Source: AC-51 sp036265325 (GTDB lineage Bacteria > Actinomycetota > UBA4738 > HRBIN12). From it: DNA of 34,987 nucleotides. Where the stretch lies: contig DATAPH010000019.1 in assembly GCA_036265325.1 (NCBI GenBank), positions 1-34,987 on the forward strand, given 5' to 3'. The notes beneath the pieces are model-generated. The model searched no databases, had not been told where the DNA came from, and saw only the letters and a list, made by a program, of their open reading frames with translations. The stretch's first letter is position 1, and each line of letters starts with the position of its first letter. This document shows positions 17,410 through 24,454 of the stretch, piece by piece. A program made the translations under genes and the position numbers.

Positions 17410-18084
17410 ATGGGTACGGTCGCTGCGTCGATCCTGGCCGCCGACTTCGCGAACCTCGGGGCGCAGGTCGCAACGGTCGAGCCGCACGTCGGCGTCTTCC
17501 ACGTCGATATCATGGACGGCCACTTCGTGCCGCCGATCGCGCTGGGGGCGGTGATCGTCGCGAGCCTCCGTCCCGTGACGGAGCGGCCGCTCCACGGCCA
17601 TCTGATGGTCGAGCAGCCGGAGGGTTTCTTCGACGAGCTCCGCGAGGCCGGCCTGGACATCGTGAGCTTCCACCTCGAGGCCGTGCCGGAGCCGGCGCCC
17701 TCGATCGCCAAGGCGCGCGGCGCCGGACTCGGTGTCGGTCTGACGCTCAATCTGGAGACGCCGGTCGAGGCCGCGTTCCCGTACCTCGATGCGATCGACG
17801 ACGTGATGCTGATGAGCATCCGTCCGGGTTGGTCGTATCAAACGCTCAACGACGACGTGTACGCGCGGCTGGCCACGGTTCGGACCGAGATCGACCGTCG
17901 GGGCCTCGACGTCGCGCTCGAGATCGACGGTGGGGTCAAGCTGGACAACGCCCGCCGGGCGGTCGATGCCGGCGCGTCGGTTCTCATCGCCGCATCGGGT
18001 ATCTTCGCGCAGCCGGATCCGGCGGCGGCTGCTCGCGGACTCGCTGCGATCGCTGCCGGCGCCGCGGACGGAGAGGGAGCGTAG
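17410..18084 (+). CDS. rpe: Ribulose-phosphate 3-epimerase
   Basis: Interconverts ribulose 5-phosphate and xylulose 5-phosphate; ribulose 5-phosphate is also a substrate of RibBA encoded 3.5 kb downstream. The 224-residue TIM barrel has the N-terminal SILAADFANLG, the metal-binding HVDIMDGHFVPPI, the mid-barrel HLEAVPE, and the phosphate-binding EIDGGVKLDNARRAVDAGA. The ATG at 17410 gives the usual N-terminus and has a -10 box eight bases upstream; an in-frame ATG at 17374 would add 12 residues and is less likely. Confidence 0.94.
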   Translation: MGTVAASILAADFANLGAQVATVEPHVGVFHVDIMDGHFVPPIALGAVIVASLRPVTERPLHGHLMVEQPEGFFDELREAGLDIVSFHLEAVPEPAPSIAKARGAGLGVGLTLNLETPVEAAFPYLDAIDDVMLMSIRPGWSYQTLNDDVYARLATVRTEIDRRGLDVALEIDGGVKLDNARRAVDAGASVLIAASGIFAQPDPAAAARGLAAIAAGAADGEGA

Positions 18085-18088
18085 AGGG

Positions 18089-19021
18089 GTGCCCGAGACC
18101 ATCTTGGTCGTCGACGACGATCCGGATATCGCGCGGTTCGTCGAGGTGAATCTTCGCTCGGCGGGGTACGACGTCGCCGTCGCCGCCGACGGCGAAGAGG
18201 CGCTCACGCGCGCGTCCTCCCTTCGGCCGGACCTCGTCCTGCTCGACGTGATGATGCCGCGGATCGATGGGTTCGAGGTCGCCCAGCGCCTCCGCAAGAA
18301 CCCGCAGACCGCGAACACGAGCATCATCATGCTGACCGCAAAGGCGTTGTCGGCCGATAAGGTCACCGGCCTGCAGTCCGGCGCCGACGACTACATCATC
18401 AAGCCGTTCGATCCCATCGAGCTGCTCGCGCGCGTCAAGGGAACGCTTCGCCGCGCGAAGGAGATGCGGAACCTCTCGCCGCTCACCGGCCTCCCGGGAA
18501 ATATCCGGATCCAGGAGGAGATCGAGCGCCAGGTGCGCGAGGAGCGCGAGTTCGCCGTCCTGTACTGCGACCTCGACAACTTCAAGACCTACAACGACCA
18601 GAAGGGCTTCGTCCGCGGTGACCGGCTGATCCAGGCGACGGCGCGGATCATCCAAGACGCCGTGGTCGAAGGGTCGGGCGCGGAGGGCTTCGTCGGCCAC
18701 GTGGGTGGTGACGACTTCGTCGCGGTAGTGATCCCCGATGGCGCCGAGGACATCGCGAAGAGCATCTGCGAGCGCTTCGACCAAGCCCGAGCCGAGTTCT
18801 ACGAGGCGGAGGACCTCGAGCGTGGGTTCGTCCGGATGGAGGACCGCAAGGGCGTGCTCCAGGACATCCCGCTGGTTGCGATCTCGATCGGGATCGCAAG
18901 CACCTCCAAGCGTCAGTTCGCTCACTACGGCGAGGCGGTCGCCGTCGCGACCGAGATGAAGTCCTTCGCCAAGCGCGACGGTGGCTCCAGCTACGCGGTC
19001 GACCGCCGCACCGAGGTTTAA
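18089..19021 (+). CDS. Response regulator with C-terminal GGDDF (diguanylate-cyclase-like) domain
   Basis: The 310-residue soluble protein has an N-terminal receiver domain (residues 4-122; acidic pocket DDD 9-11, phosphoacceptor Asp53 in LLDVMMP, Thr83, Lys105) and a C-terminal GGDEF-family domain (about 130-305). Metal-binding CDLDNFKTYND (160-170) and GFVRGD are conserved. The signature is GGDDF (206-210) rather than GG(D/E)EF, and I see no RxxD inhibitory site before it, so cyclase activity is uncertain; it could bind GTP or another nucleotide as a sensor. There is no membrane segment and no partner kinase next door. The GTG start is four bases after the rpe stop, with GGAGAGGGAG in the end of rpe serving as ribosome-binding site, so it is probably co-transcribed with rpe. 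The gene ends just before the FMN riboswitch promoter. Confidence 0.85.
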   Translation: MPETILVVDDDPDIARFVEVNLRSAGYDVAVAADGEEALTRASSLRPDLVLLDVMMPRIDGFEVAQRLRKNPQTANTSIIMLTAKALSADKVTGLQSGADDYIIKPFDPIELLARVKGTLRRAKEMRNLSPLTGLPGNIRIQEEIERQVREEREFAVLYCDLDNFKTYNDQKGFVRGDRLIQATARIIQDAVVEGSGAEGFVGHVGGDDFVAVVIPDGAEDIAKSICERFDQARAEFYEAEDLERGFVRMEDRKGVLQDIPLVAISIGIASTSKRQFAHYGEAVAVATEMKSFAKRDGGSSYAVDRRTEV

Positions 19022-19077
19022 CCAAGCCTTTCCCCGGCCGCGGCGTCGCCGGCTTCCGTCGAACCGTGCACCCGTCC

Positions 19078-19083
19078 TATACT
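19078..19083 (+). promoter_or_regulatory. -10 box of the riboflavin operon
   Basis: TATACT, with a weak -35 candidate TTCCGT 18 bases upstream (19054-19059). Transcription would start near 19090, immediately before the first paired base of the FMN aptamer (19092), which supports both calls. Confidence 0.65.
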
Positions 19084-19091
19084 GGGTCCCA

Positions 19092-19220
19092 GCCTGTTTC
19101 CGGGGCGGGGCGAAACTCCCCACCGGCGGTGACAGTCCGCGACCCCGTCGCAGCCAACGACGGGTGGACCCGGTGCGATCCCGGGACCGACCGTGAGAGT
19201 CGGGATGAGAGGGAACGGGC
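19092..19220 (+). promoter_or_regulatory. FMN riboswitch (RFN element)
   Basis: Conserved RFN blocks are readable in order: GGGGCGGGGCGAAACTCCCC, then ACCGGCGGTGACAGTCCGCGA (19122-19142), then a variable arm, then ACCGACCGTGAGAGTC (19186-19201) and GGGATGAGAG. The closing stem P1 pairs 19092-19101 with 19211-19220 (ten pairs, two of them G-U). The aptamer senses FMN and should repress the riboflavin operon beginning with ribD at 19286. Class-defining positions all match; only the regulatory mechanism downstream is uncertain. Confidence 0.95.
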
Positions 19221-19226
19221 ACGCTG

Positions 19227-19285
19227 CGCCGCCGCGTCTGCGGTGGCGGTCCGCGTGTCGCGTCCACGCCCCCGAGCGAGGGACG
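19227..19285 (+). promoter_or_regulatory. Candidate expression platform of the FMN riboswitch
   Basis: A nine-pair hairpin (19227-19235 with 19240-19248, four-base loop, one G-U pair) follows the aptamer but has no T-run, so it is not a classical terminator. Further on, CGTCC (19261-19265) can pair with GGACG (19281-19285), which covers part of the ribD ribosome-binding site GAGGGA (19278-19283). Translational control is therefore the likelier mechanism. Confidence 0.4.
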
Positions 19286-20401
19286 ATGGACGGACACGAC
19301 ACCGATGTGAGCCACATGCGCGAGGCGCTCGCGCTCGCCGAGCGAGGCTGGGGCCATGTCTCGCCCAACCCGATGGTGGGCGCAGTCGTGCTCGTCGAGG
19401 GCCAGATCGTCGGCCGCGGATGGTACGAGGGTCCGTCGGGGTCGCCGCACGCGGAGGTGCGAGCGCTCCGCGAGGCGGGCGATCTGGCCCGCGGCGCGAC
19501 CGTCGTCTGCACCCTCGAGCCCTGCAACCATCATGGCGCGACGCCGCCGTGCACCGACGCGTTGCTCGATGCGGGCGTCGCGCGCGTGATCGTCGGCGCC
19601 ACCGATCCGAACCCGCTCGTCGACGGCTCCGGGATCGCGCGGCTGCGTACGGCCGGCCTCGAGGTTCGCGACGGCGTCCTCGCCGAAGAGGCGCGTCGCG
19701 TGAACGCGGCGTTCGACCGGCACGTCACCACGGGGATGCCGTTCGTCATCTGGAAGGTCGCGACGTCGCTCGACGGCAAGACCGCCGCACACGACGGCTC
19801 GTCGCGGTGGATCACATCCGAGGAGTCGCGCCTGGACGCGCACCGGCTGCGCGCGTGGGCCGACGCCGTCGTGGTCGGCGCGGGCACGGTCGCGGCCGAC
19901 GATCCATCGCTCACGGCCCGTCACCCCGATCTTGCGTCGGCATGGGCGCCGCTGCGTGTCGTGGTCGACGCGTCCGGCCGGGTCGCGCCCGAAGCCCGCG
20001 TGTTCGACGACGAAGCGCCCACGCTCGTGGCCACGACGGTCGCGGGCGAGCCGGCGCTCTCGCGCGCGCTTCCGCCCGGCATCGATGTCGCGGTCTGCCC
20101 GGCCGATGCCTCCGGCGGTGTGTCGCCCCGCGCGTTGCTCGAGGAGCTCGGCAAGCGCGATGTGCAAGGCGTGCTCTTGGAAGGCGGCGCGACGCTTGCC
20201 TGGAGCTTCGTCCGGGACGGCGCCGTCGACCGGATCGTCCAGTACGTGGCGCCGCGTGTGGTGGGCGGCGCCGACGCGCCGAGCGCGGTCATGGGAGAGG
20301 GGTTCGCGCCGATCGACGCGGCTCTTGACCTCTCGTTCGTCGGCCTCGAGCGGGTCGGCCCCGATATCCGGATGGAGGCCGATGTTCACCGGCATCGTTG
20401 A
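19286..20401 (+). CDS. ribD: Bifunctional riboflavin biosynthesis deaminase/reductase
   Basis: Converts the RibBA product through pyrimidine deamination and side-chain reduction. The 371-residue protein has an N-terminal zinc deaminase domain with SPNPMVGAVVL, the ligand motif PHAEVRAL and the PCNHHGATPPC cysteine pair. The C-terminal dihydrofolate-reductase-like domain starts near IWKVATSLDGKTA and includes SRWITSEESR and LLEGGATL. The ATG at 19286 has GAGGGA just upstream and lies after the riboswitch; in-frame GTG 19193 is inside the aptamer and is rejected. ATG 19316 is a possible shorter start. The stop lies 20 bases inside ribE (overlap 20382-20401). Confidence 0.94.
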   Translation: MDGHDTDVSHMREALALAERGWGHVSPNPMVGAVVLVEGQIVGRGWYEGPSGSPHAEVRALREAGDLARGATVVCTLEPCNHHGATPPCTDALLDAGVARVIVGATDPNPLVDGSGIARLRTAGLEVRDGVLAEEARRVNAAFDRHVTTGMPFVIWKVATSLDGKTAAHDGSSRWITSEESRLDAHRLRAWADAVVVGAGTVAADDPSLTARHPDLASAWAPLRVVVDASGRVAPEARVFDDEAPTLVATTVAGEPALSRALPPGIDVAVCPADASGGVSPRALLEELGKRDVQGVLLEGGATLAWSFVRDGAVDRIVQYVAPRVVGGADAPSAVMGEGFAPIDAALDLSFVGLERVGPDIRMEADVHRHR

Positions 20402-20969
20402 GGAACTCGGGGCCGTGCGCGCGGTCGACGGCGGTCGGCTCGTCGTCGGCTGTCCGCTGGTCGCCACCGACAGCCCGATCGGTGCGTCGGTCGCCGTCAA
20501 TGGGACCTGCCTCACAGTCGTCGAGCGCACCGACGAGACGCTCGCGTTCGACCTGAGCGGCGAGACGCTCGATCGCACGACGCTGGGAGCGGTGCACGCC
20601 GGTTCGAGCGTCAACCTCGAGCGCCCCGTGACGCTCGCGGCTCGACTCGGTGGCCACCTCGTCCAGGGTCACGTTGACGGCGTCGGCCGCATCGCCGCCA
20701 TCGACCGCCATCCTGACGGCGGGGCCACCATCGCCGTCCGGATCCCCGATGAGCTCGAGCCCCTCGTCGTCCAGAAGGGTTCGGTCGCGCTCGACGGCGT
20801 CAGCCTGACCGTTGCCGCGCTCGACGGTCCGGAGATCCAGATCGCATTGATCCCGCACACGCTCGCCGCGACGACGCTCGGCGCCGCCTCGGTGGGCGAT
20901 CCCGTCAACATCGAGGTCGACATGATCGGCCGGTACGTCGCACGTCTGATGGAAAGGTCCGAGAGATGA
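20382..20969 (+). CDS. ribE: Riboflavin synthase alpha chain
   Basis: Dismutates two molecules of 6,7-dimethyl-8-ribityllumazine into riboflavin. The 195-residue protein has two tandem lumazine-binding repeats: MFTGIVEELGAV with NGTCLTVV in the first, and GGHLVQGHVDGVG with LDGVSLTVA in the second. The unusually long overlap with ribD and the ATGA overlap with ribBA show strict coupling in the operon. Confidence 0.95.
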   Translation: MFTGIVEELGAVRAVDGGRLVVGCPLVATDSPIGASVAVNGTCLTVVERTDETLAFDLSGETLDRTTLGAVHAGSSVNLERPVTLAARLGGHLVQGHVDGVGRIAAIDRHPDGGATIAVRIPDELEPLVVQKGSVALDGVSLTVAALDGPEIQIALIPHTLAATTLGAASVGDPVNIEVDMIGRYVARLMERSER

Positions 20970-22228
20970 ACGAGGAGCTGTCTTCGCACACCGACGCCGA
21001 GCTCGATCGGACCGTCTTCGACACCGTGGAGGATGCGATCGCGGACATGCGCGAGGGAAAGATCGTGCTGGTGGTCGACGATGCCGACCGCGAGAACGAG
21101 GGCGACTTCGTCATCGCCGCCGAGAAGTGCACGCCCGAGGCCGTGAATTTCATGGTCACTCACGGCCGCGGCATCGTGTGCCTGCCGGTGGCGGCCTGGC
21201 GGCTGGACGCGCTGGACATCCCGCAGATGGTGTCGACCAACGGCGGTGACGACACGGCGTTCACGGTGTCGATCGACTATGGCCCCGGCGTGACGACGGG
21301 CACGAGCGCACACGACCGCTCGATCACCGCGGCCGCGATGGCCGACCCCGACGTCGCGCCCAACGACTTCCATCGCCCCGGGCACGTCTTCCCCTTGCGG
21401 GCGCGCGAGGGTGGCGTCCTCCGCCGTGCCGGACACACCGAGGCGGCCGTCGATCTCGCGTCGCTCGCGGGGATGTTTCCGGCTGGTGTCATCTGTGAGG
21501 TCATGAACGAAGACGGCACGATGGCCCGGCTGCCCGAGCTCGTCCGCGTCGCCCGTGTCCACGACCTGAAGCTCATCTCGATCGCGGATCTGATCGAGTA
21601 CCGCCGCCGCCGCGAGGTGCTCGTCCAGCGCGTGGCCGAGGCGACCCTTCCCACCGAGTGGGGAGACTTCCGCGCCTACGCCTACGACAGCACCGTCGAC
21701 GGGCGCACGCACGTGGCCCTCGTCACCGGTGACATCGGCGACGGTGACAAGGTCCTCACCCGCGTGCACTCCGAGTGCCTGACGGGCGACGTGTTCGGCT
21801 CGTTGCGATGCGACTGCGGGCGTCAGCTCGACGCGGCACTGGAACAGGTCGCGGAGGCGGGGCGCGGCGTCGTTCTGTACATGCGCGGCCACGAAGGGCG
21901 AGCGATCGGGCTCAGCCACAAGCTCCGCGCCTACGAGCTGCAAGATCGCGGCCGCGACACCGTGGAGGCCAACCTCGAGCTCGGGTTCGCGGCGGACCAG
22001 CGCGACTACGGCATCGGCGCGCAGATCCTCGGGGACCTCGGGGTTCGCTCGATGCGGCTGCTCACGAACAACCCCGACAAGCGCGCGGGCCTGGAGGGCT
22101 ACGGCCTGTCGATCGCCGAGCGGATCCCGTTGCTGACGGAGCCGACGGTGCACAACCGCGACTACCTCCGAACCAAGGCGGAGAAGATGGGCCACCTGCT
22201 CGACGTGGAGCCCGAGGTCCACGCGTGA
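20966..22228 (+). CDS. ribBA: 3,4-dihydroxy-2-butanone-4-phosphate synthase / GTP cyclohydrolase II
   Basis: Makes both precursors of riboflavin. The 420-residue fusion has a RibB domain (about 17-215) with DDADRENEGDFV, THGRGIVCLP and TTGTSAHDR, and a RibA domain (about 220-405). The zinc site is HSECLTGDVFGSLRCDCG, followed by MRGHEGRAIGL and the catalytic DYGIGAQIL region. The fusion is the common actinobacterial form. The start overlaps the ribE stop (ATGA) and the stop overlaps ribH (GTGA). Confidence 0.96.
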   Translation: MNEELSSHTDAELDRTVFDTVEDAIADMREGKIVLVVDDADRENEGDFVIAAEKCTPEAVNFMVTHGRGIVCLPVAAWRLDALDIPQMVSTNGGDDTAFTVSIDYGPGVTTGTSAHDRSITAAAMADPDVAPNDFHRPGHVFPLRAREGGVLRRAGHTEAAVDLASLAGMFPAGVICEVMNEDGTMARLPELVRVARVHDLKLISIADLIEYRRRREVLVQRVAEATLPTEWGDFRAYAYDSTVDGRTHVALVTGDIGDGDKVLTRVHSECLTGDVFGSLRCDCGRQLDAALEQVAEAGRGVVLYMRGHEGRAIGLSHKLRAYELQDRGRDTVEANLELGFAADQRDYGIGAQILGDLGVRSMRLLTNNPDKRAGLEGYGLSIAERIPLLTEPTVHNRDYLRTKAEKMGHLLDVEPEVHA

Positions 22229-22701
22229 ACGTCGTTCGTGGCGACGCGAACGGAACCGGCCTGCGGGTCGCGATCGTCGTCGCACGCTTCAACGAGGTCG
22301 TGACCACGGCGCTGCTCGACGGCGCGGTCAAGGCGCTCTCGCACGCCGGCGTCGCCGATGACGGCGTCACGGTGGTGTGGGTGCCCGGCGCGTTCGAGAT
22401 CCCCGCGGTCGCGGGGCGCCTCGCCAAGACCGACGTCGACGCGGTGGTGTGCCTCGGCGCCGTCATCCGCGGCGAGACCGCGCACTTCGACCTCGTGGCC
22501 AACGAGGCGGCACGCGGGATCGCGGATGTCACTCGCACGACGGGCGTCCCGTGCATCTTCGAGGTGCTCGCGACGGAGGACCTCGCACAGGCGCAGGCGC
22601 GCGCCGGCGGCGCGCACGGCAACAAGGGGTGGGAGGCGGCGATGGCCGCGATCGAGATGGCTCGGCTCCTGAAGTCGATGCCGGAGCCGGCCGCACGATG
22701 A
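22225..22701 (+). CDS. ribH: 6,7-dimethyl-8-ribityllumazine synthase
   Basis: Condenses the pyrimidine and butanone-phosphate intermediates. The 158-residue protein has VAIVVARFNEVV, WVPGAFEIP, the catalytic-His segment GAVIRGETAHFDLV, and the C-terminal GNKGWEAAMAAIEM. The GTG at 22225 overlaps the ribBA stop; the stop overlaps the cupin ATG (ATGA, 22698-22701). Confidence 0.95.
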   Translation: MNVVRGDANGTGLRVAIVVARFNEVVTTALLDGAVKALSHAGVADDGVTVVWVPGAFEIPAVAGRLAKTDVDAVVCLGAVIRGETAHFDLVANEAARGIADVTRTTGVPCIFEVLATEDLAQAQARAGGAHGNKGWEAAMAAIEMARLLKSMPEPAAR

Positions 22702-23036
22702 TCGTCGACCGCCCGTGGGGCCGCACCCAGACCTACGCGCTGAACCAACCCGCCACGGCGCGTCTCGTGACTGTCGTTCCGGGTGGCGATACGGGGGCGC
22801 ACTACCACCGTCTTCGAGACGAGCTCTGGATCGTGCTCGACCCCGGGCTGACGATCGAGATCGGCAACCGCACGCTCGAGCCCGAGCCGGGCGAGGAGCT
22901 CCAGGTTCCCGCCGAGGAGCCACACCGGATCCGCTGCGGTCCGGACGCTGCGGGCCGGGTCCTGCAGATCGCGTTCGGGTATGCGAGCGAGGACGACCGA
23001 CTGCCGGTTGAGGGGGCACCGAGCGGCGATGCGTGA
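22698..23036 (+). CDS. Cupin-domain protein, phosphomannose-isomerase C-terminal type
   Basis: A 112-residue single-domain cupin resembling the C-terminal domain of type II mannose-6-phosphate isomerases: it opens with VDRPWGRTQTYALNQ and continues LVTVVPGGDTGAHYHRLRDELWIVLDPG, with metal ligands expected at the HYH histidines, the DEL glutamate and the PHRI histidine. Family members either isomerise sugar phosphates or are metal-binding accessory domains; a stand-alone domain this small lacks the nucleotidyltransferase part found in ManC. Its ATGA overlap with ribH makes it the last gene of the FMN-regulated operon, so a role near riboflavin or ribulose/ribityl-phosphate chemistry is possible but unproven. 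Confidence 0.75.
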   Translation: MIVDRPWGRTQTYALNQPATARLVTVVPGGDTGAHYHRLRDELWIVLDPGLTIEIGNRTLEPEPGEELQVPAEEPHRIRCGPDAAGRVLQIAFGYASEDDRLPVEGAPSGDA

Positions 23037-23044
23037 GCCGTCGG

Positions 23045-23073
23045 TCGACGGGCTCGGTGTCGCCACCTATACT
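23045..23073 (+). promoter_or_regulatory. Promoter of infC-rpmI-rplT
   Basis: TCGACG (23045-23050, four of six matches to TTGACA), a 17-base spacer and TATACT (23068-23073). Transcription should begin near 23080, giving a leader of about 70 bases. Confidence 0.65.
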
Positions 23074-23085
23074 GCCCGGGCGCAG

Positions 23086-23145
23086 ATGCGCACGTGTGTT
23101 CGACGTGCACCGGCGAGGCCGGTGCCTTTTTCCACGAAGGGGTGA
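23086..23145 (+). CDS. Candidate infC leader peptide
   Basis: A 19-codon ATG-started frame (MRTCVRRAPARPVPFSTKG) begins about six bases after the predicted transcription start and ends at TGA 23143-23145. It spans the whole terminator hairpin and stops six bases before the proposed infC start. It is in the same frame as infC. It is arginine-rich (four Arg) and could couple ribosome movement to terminator formation. Chance is possible in a frame this short. Confidence 0.35.
   Translation: MRTCVRRAPARPVPFSTKG
23107..23131 (+). terminator. Intrinsic terminator / attenuator in the infC leader
   Basis: GCACCGGC (23107-23114), three-base loop, GCCGGTGC (23118-23125): eight perfect pairs followed by C and five T. 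It lies after the promoter and before the infC ribosome-binding site (GAAGGGG, 23136-23142). An upstream hairpin GCACGT/ACGTGC (23090-23095 with 23103-23108) shares two bases with its left arm. Leader-encoded terminators before infC-rpmI-rplT are known from B. subtilis, where L20 is involved; the sequence here is not obviously the same element. Confidence 0.65.
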
Positions 23146-23151
23146 TGCGGG

Positions 23152-23859
23152 GTTTCGCAAGATCCCAGGATCAACGACAGGATCCGGTCGCCACAGGTTC
23201 GCCTCGTCGGGGCGGACGGCCAACAGATCGGCGTGGTCGATACCCGCGACGCGCTGAGCCAGGCTCGGGCGCTCGATCTGGATCTCGTCGAGGTCGCGCC
23301 GCAGGCCGATCCGCCGGTGTGCAGGATCATGGACTACGGCAAGTACAAGTACGAACGAGACGTGAAGCTCAAAGAGGCCCGCAAGAAGCAGTCGCGAACC
23401 GGCCTCAAAGAGATCAAGTTCCGCCCCAAGATCGACCCGCACGACTACGCCACGAAGAAGGGGCACGTCACGCGGTTCCTCTCGGCGGGGAACAAGGTCA
23501 AGATCACGATCATGTTCCGAGGGCGCGAGATGGCGCACACGGAGCTCGGGCGCAAGATCTTGGACCGTCTCGTGGGTGACCTCGGGGATCTCGCCATCGT
23601 TGAGGCGATGCCGAAGCAAGAGGGCCGCAACATGATCATGGTGATCGGGCCCAACAAGCGCTACCTGGAAGATCTGGCGAAGCAAGAGGCGCGCGCCGCG
23701 CGCGAGGCGGCCAAGGAGGCCGCAGCGCTCGGGTCCGCGACCGACGACGCGGTCGCCGTCGACCGGCTCGCCGAGGACGCGCTCGAGCCCACCGCAGAGG
23801 ATGCGGCTCCGCTCGAGCCGACGGCTGAGGCCGTCGCCCCCGCAGCAGACGAAGGGTAA
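23152..23859 (+). CDS. infC: Translation initiation factor IF-3, no canonical start codon
   Basis: IF-3 checks initiator tRNA and start codon on the 30S subunit. The N-domain opens PRINDRIRSPQVRLVGADGQ and the linker region is PPVCRIMDYGKYKYE; the C-domain has KFRPKIDPHDYATKKGH and VKITIMFRGREM. The first canonical codon in frame (GTG 23233) would delete about 27 conserved residues. Upstream of it the frame runs back to TGA 23143 without ATG, GTG or TTG. I place the start at GTT 23152: it is nine bases after GAAGGGG and aligns with the position where other bacteria use AUU or similar. IF-3 genes commonly have near-cognate starts, through which IF-3 represses itself. The result is 235 residues. 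The last about 50 residues are an Ala/Glu/Pro-rich tail with a repeated LEPTAE. Confidence 0.9.
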   Translation, partial: VSQDPRINDRIRSPQVRLVGADGQQIGVVDTRDALSQARALDLDLVEVAPQADPPVCRIMDYGKYKYERDVKLKEARKKQSRTGLKEIKFRPKIDPHDYATKKGHVTRFLSAGNKVKITIMFRGREMAHTELGRKILDRLVGDLGDLAIVEAMPKQEGRNMIMVIGPNKRYLEDLAKQEARAAREAAKEAAALGSATDDAVAVDRLAEDALEPTAEDAAPLEPTAEAVAPAADEG

Positions 23860-23863
23860 GTAC

Positions 23864-24061
23864 ATGCCGAAGATGAAGAGCCACAGCGCGACCGCGAAGC
23901 GGTTCCGCGTCACGCGCAAGGGCAAGGTCCTGCATCACAAGGCCACGGGCAACCACATGCTCACGAAGAAGAGCGGGAGCCGCCGCCGCCGCGTCGAGGG
24001 TATGGCCGAGGTCGCGTCTACCGGCGAGCAGAAGAAGCTCAAGCGCCTGCTGGCGAGGTGA
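23864..24061 (+). CDS. rpmI: 50S ribosomal protein L35
   Basis: A 65-residue basic protein with the standard L35 layout: MPKMKSHSATAKRFRVTRKGK, the HHKATGNHMLTKKS centre and a C-terminal KKLKRLL. It starts four bases after the infC stop. Confidence 0.96.
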   Translation: MPKMKSHSATAKRFRVTRKGKVLHHKATGNHMLTKKSGSRRRRVEGMAEVASTGEQKKLKRLLAR

Positions 24062-24065
24062 CCTG

Positions 24066-24437
24066 ATGGCACGAATCAAACGATCCGTCCACGCCAAGAA
24101 GAAGCGCCGAGAGACGCTCGCGGCCGCCAAGGGCTACACCGGCAGCCGTCGCGTCCGCTACCGCCTCGCCAAGGAGCAGGTCCACCACTCGGGCGTCTAC
24201 GCGTATCGCGACCGCCGAGACCGCAAGGCGCAGTTCCGCCGTCTGTGGATCGCACGCATCAACGCGGGCGTCCGGCCGCACGGCATCTCGTACTCGCGGT
24301 TCATGCACGGCTTGAAGAACGCAGGCGTGGAGCTCGACCGCAAGGTGTTGGCCGACCTGGCCATCCACGACCCCGCGGCGTTCGCGGCGATCGTGCAGCA
24401 GGCGAAGGACGCGCTCCCCGAGGCCCCCGCGGCCTGA
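24066..24437 (+). CDS. rplT: 50S ribosomal protein L20
   Basis: A 123-residue protein with the L20 N-terminal extension ARIKRSVHAKKKRRETLAAAKGY and globular core including RRLWIARINAGVRPHGISYS and FMHGLKNAGVELDRKVLADL. It lies four bases after rpmI. In other bacteria L20 binds the leader of its own operon to repress it, relevant to the structured infC leader. The operon ends into an inverted repeat at 24455-24499. Confidence 0.97.
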   Translation: MARIKRSVHAKKKRRETLAAAKGYTGSRRVRYRLAKEQVHHSGVYAYRDRRDRKAQFRRLWIARINAGVRPHGISYSRFMHGLKNAGVELDRKVLADLAIHDPAAFAAIVQQAKDALPEAPAA

Positions 24438-24454
24438 GCGCGCCGCTGTTCCAC

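Noticed and set aside
15588..17819. Long minus-strand open frame (over 700 codons) opposite fmt, rsmB and rpe; similar ones at 3426-5630, 7359-9827 and 17984-20614
   Set aside because: They lie opposite well-supported genes, have arginine/histidine-rich low-complexity translations and no recognisable motif; long antisense frames are expected at this GC content.
19193..19285. Upstream in-frame GTG 19193 as the ribD start
   Set aside because: It lies inside the FMN aptamer and adds 31 residues without homology; ATG 19286 has a ribosome-binding site.
23145..23147. ATG 23145 as the infC start
   Set aside because: It is well placed after GAAGGGG but in another frame; its translation is not IF-3.
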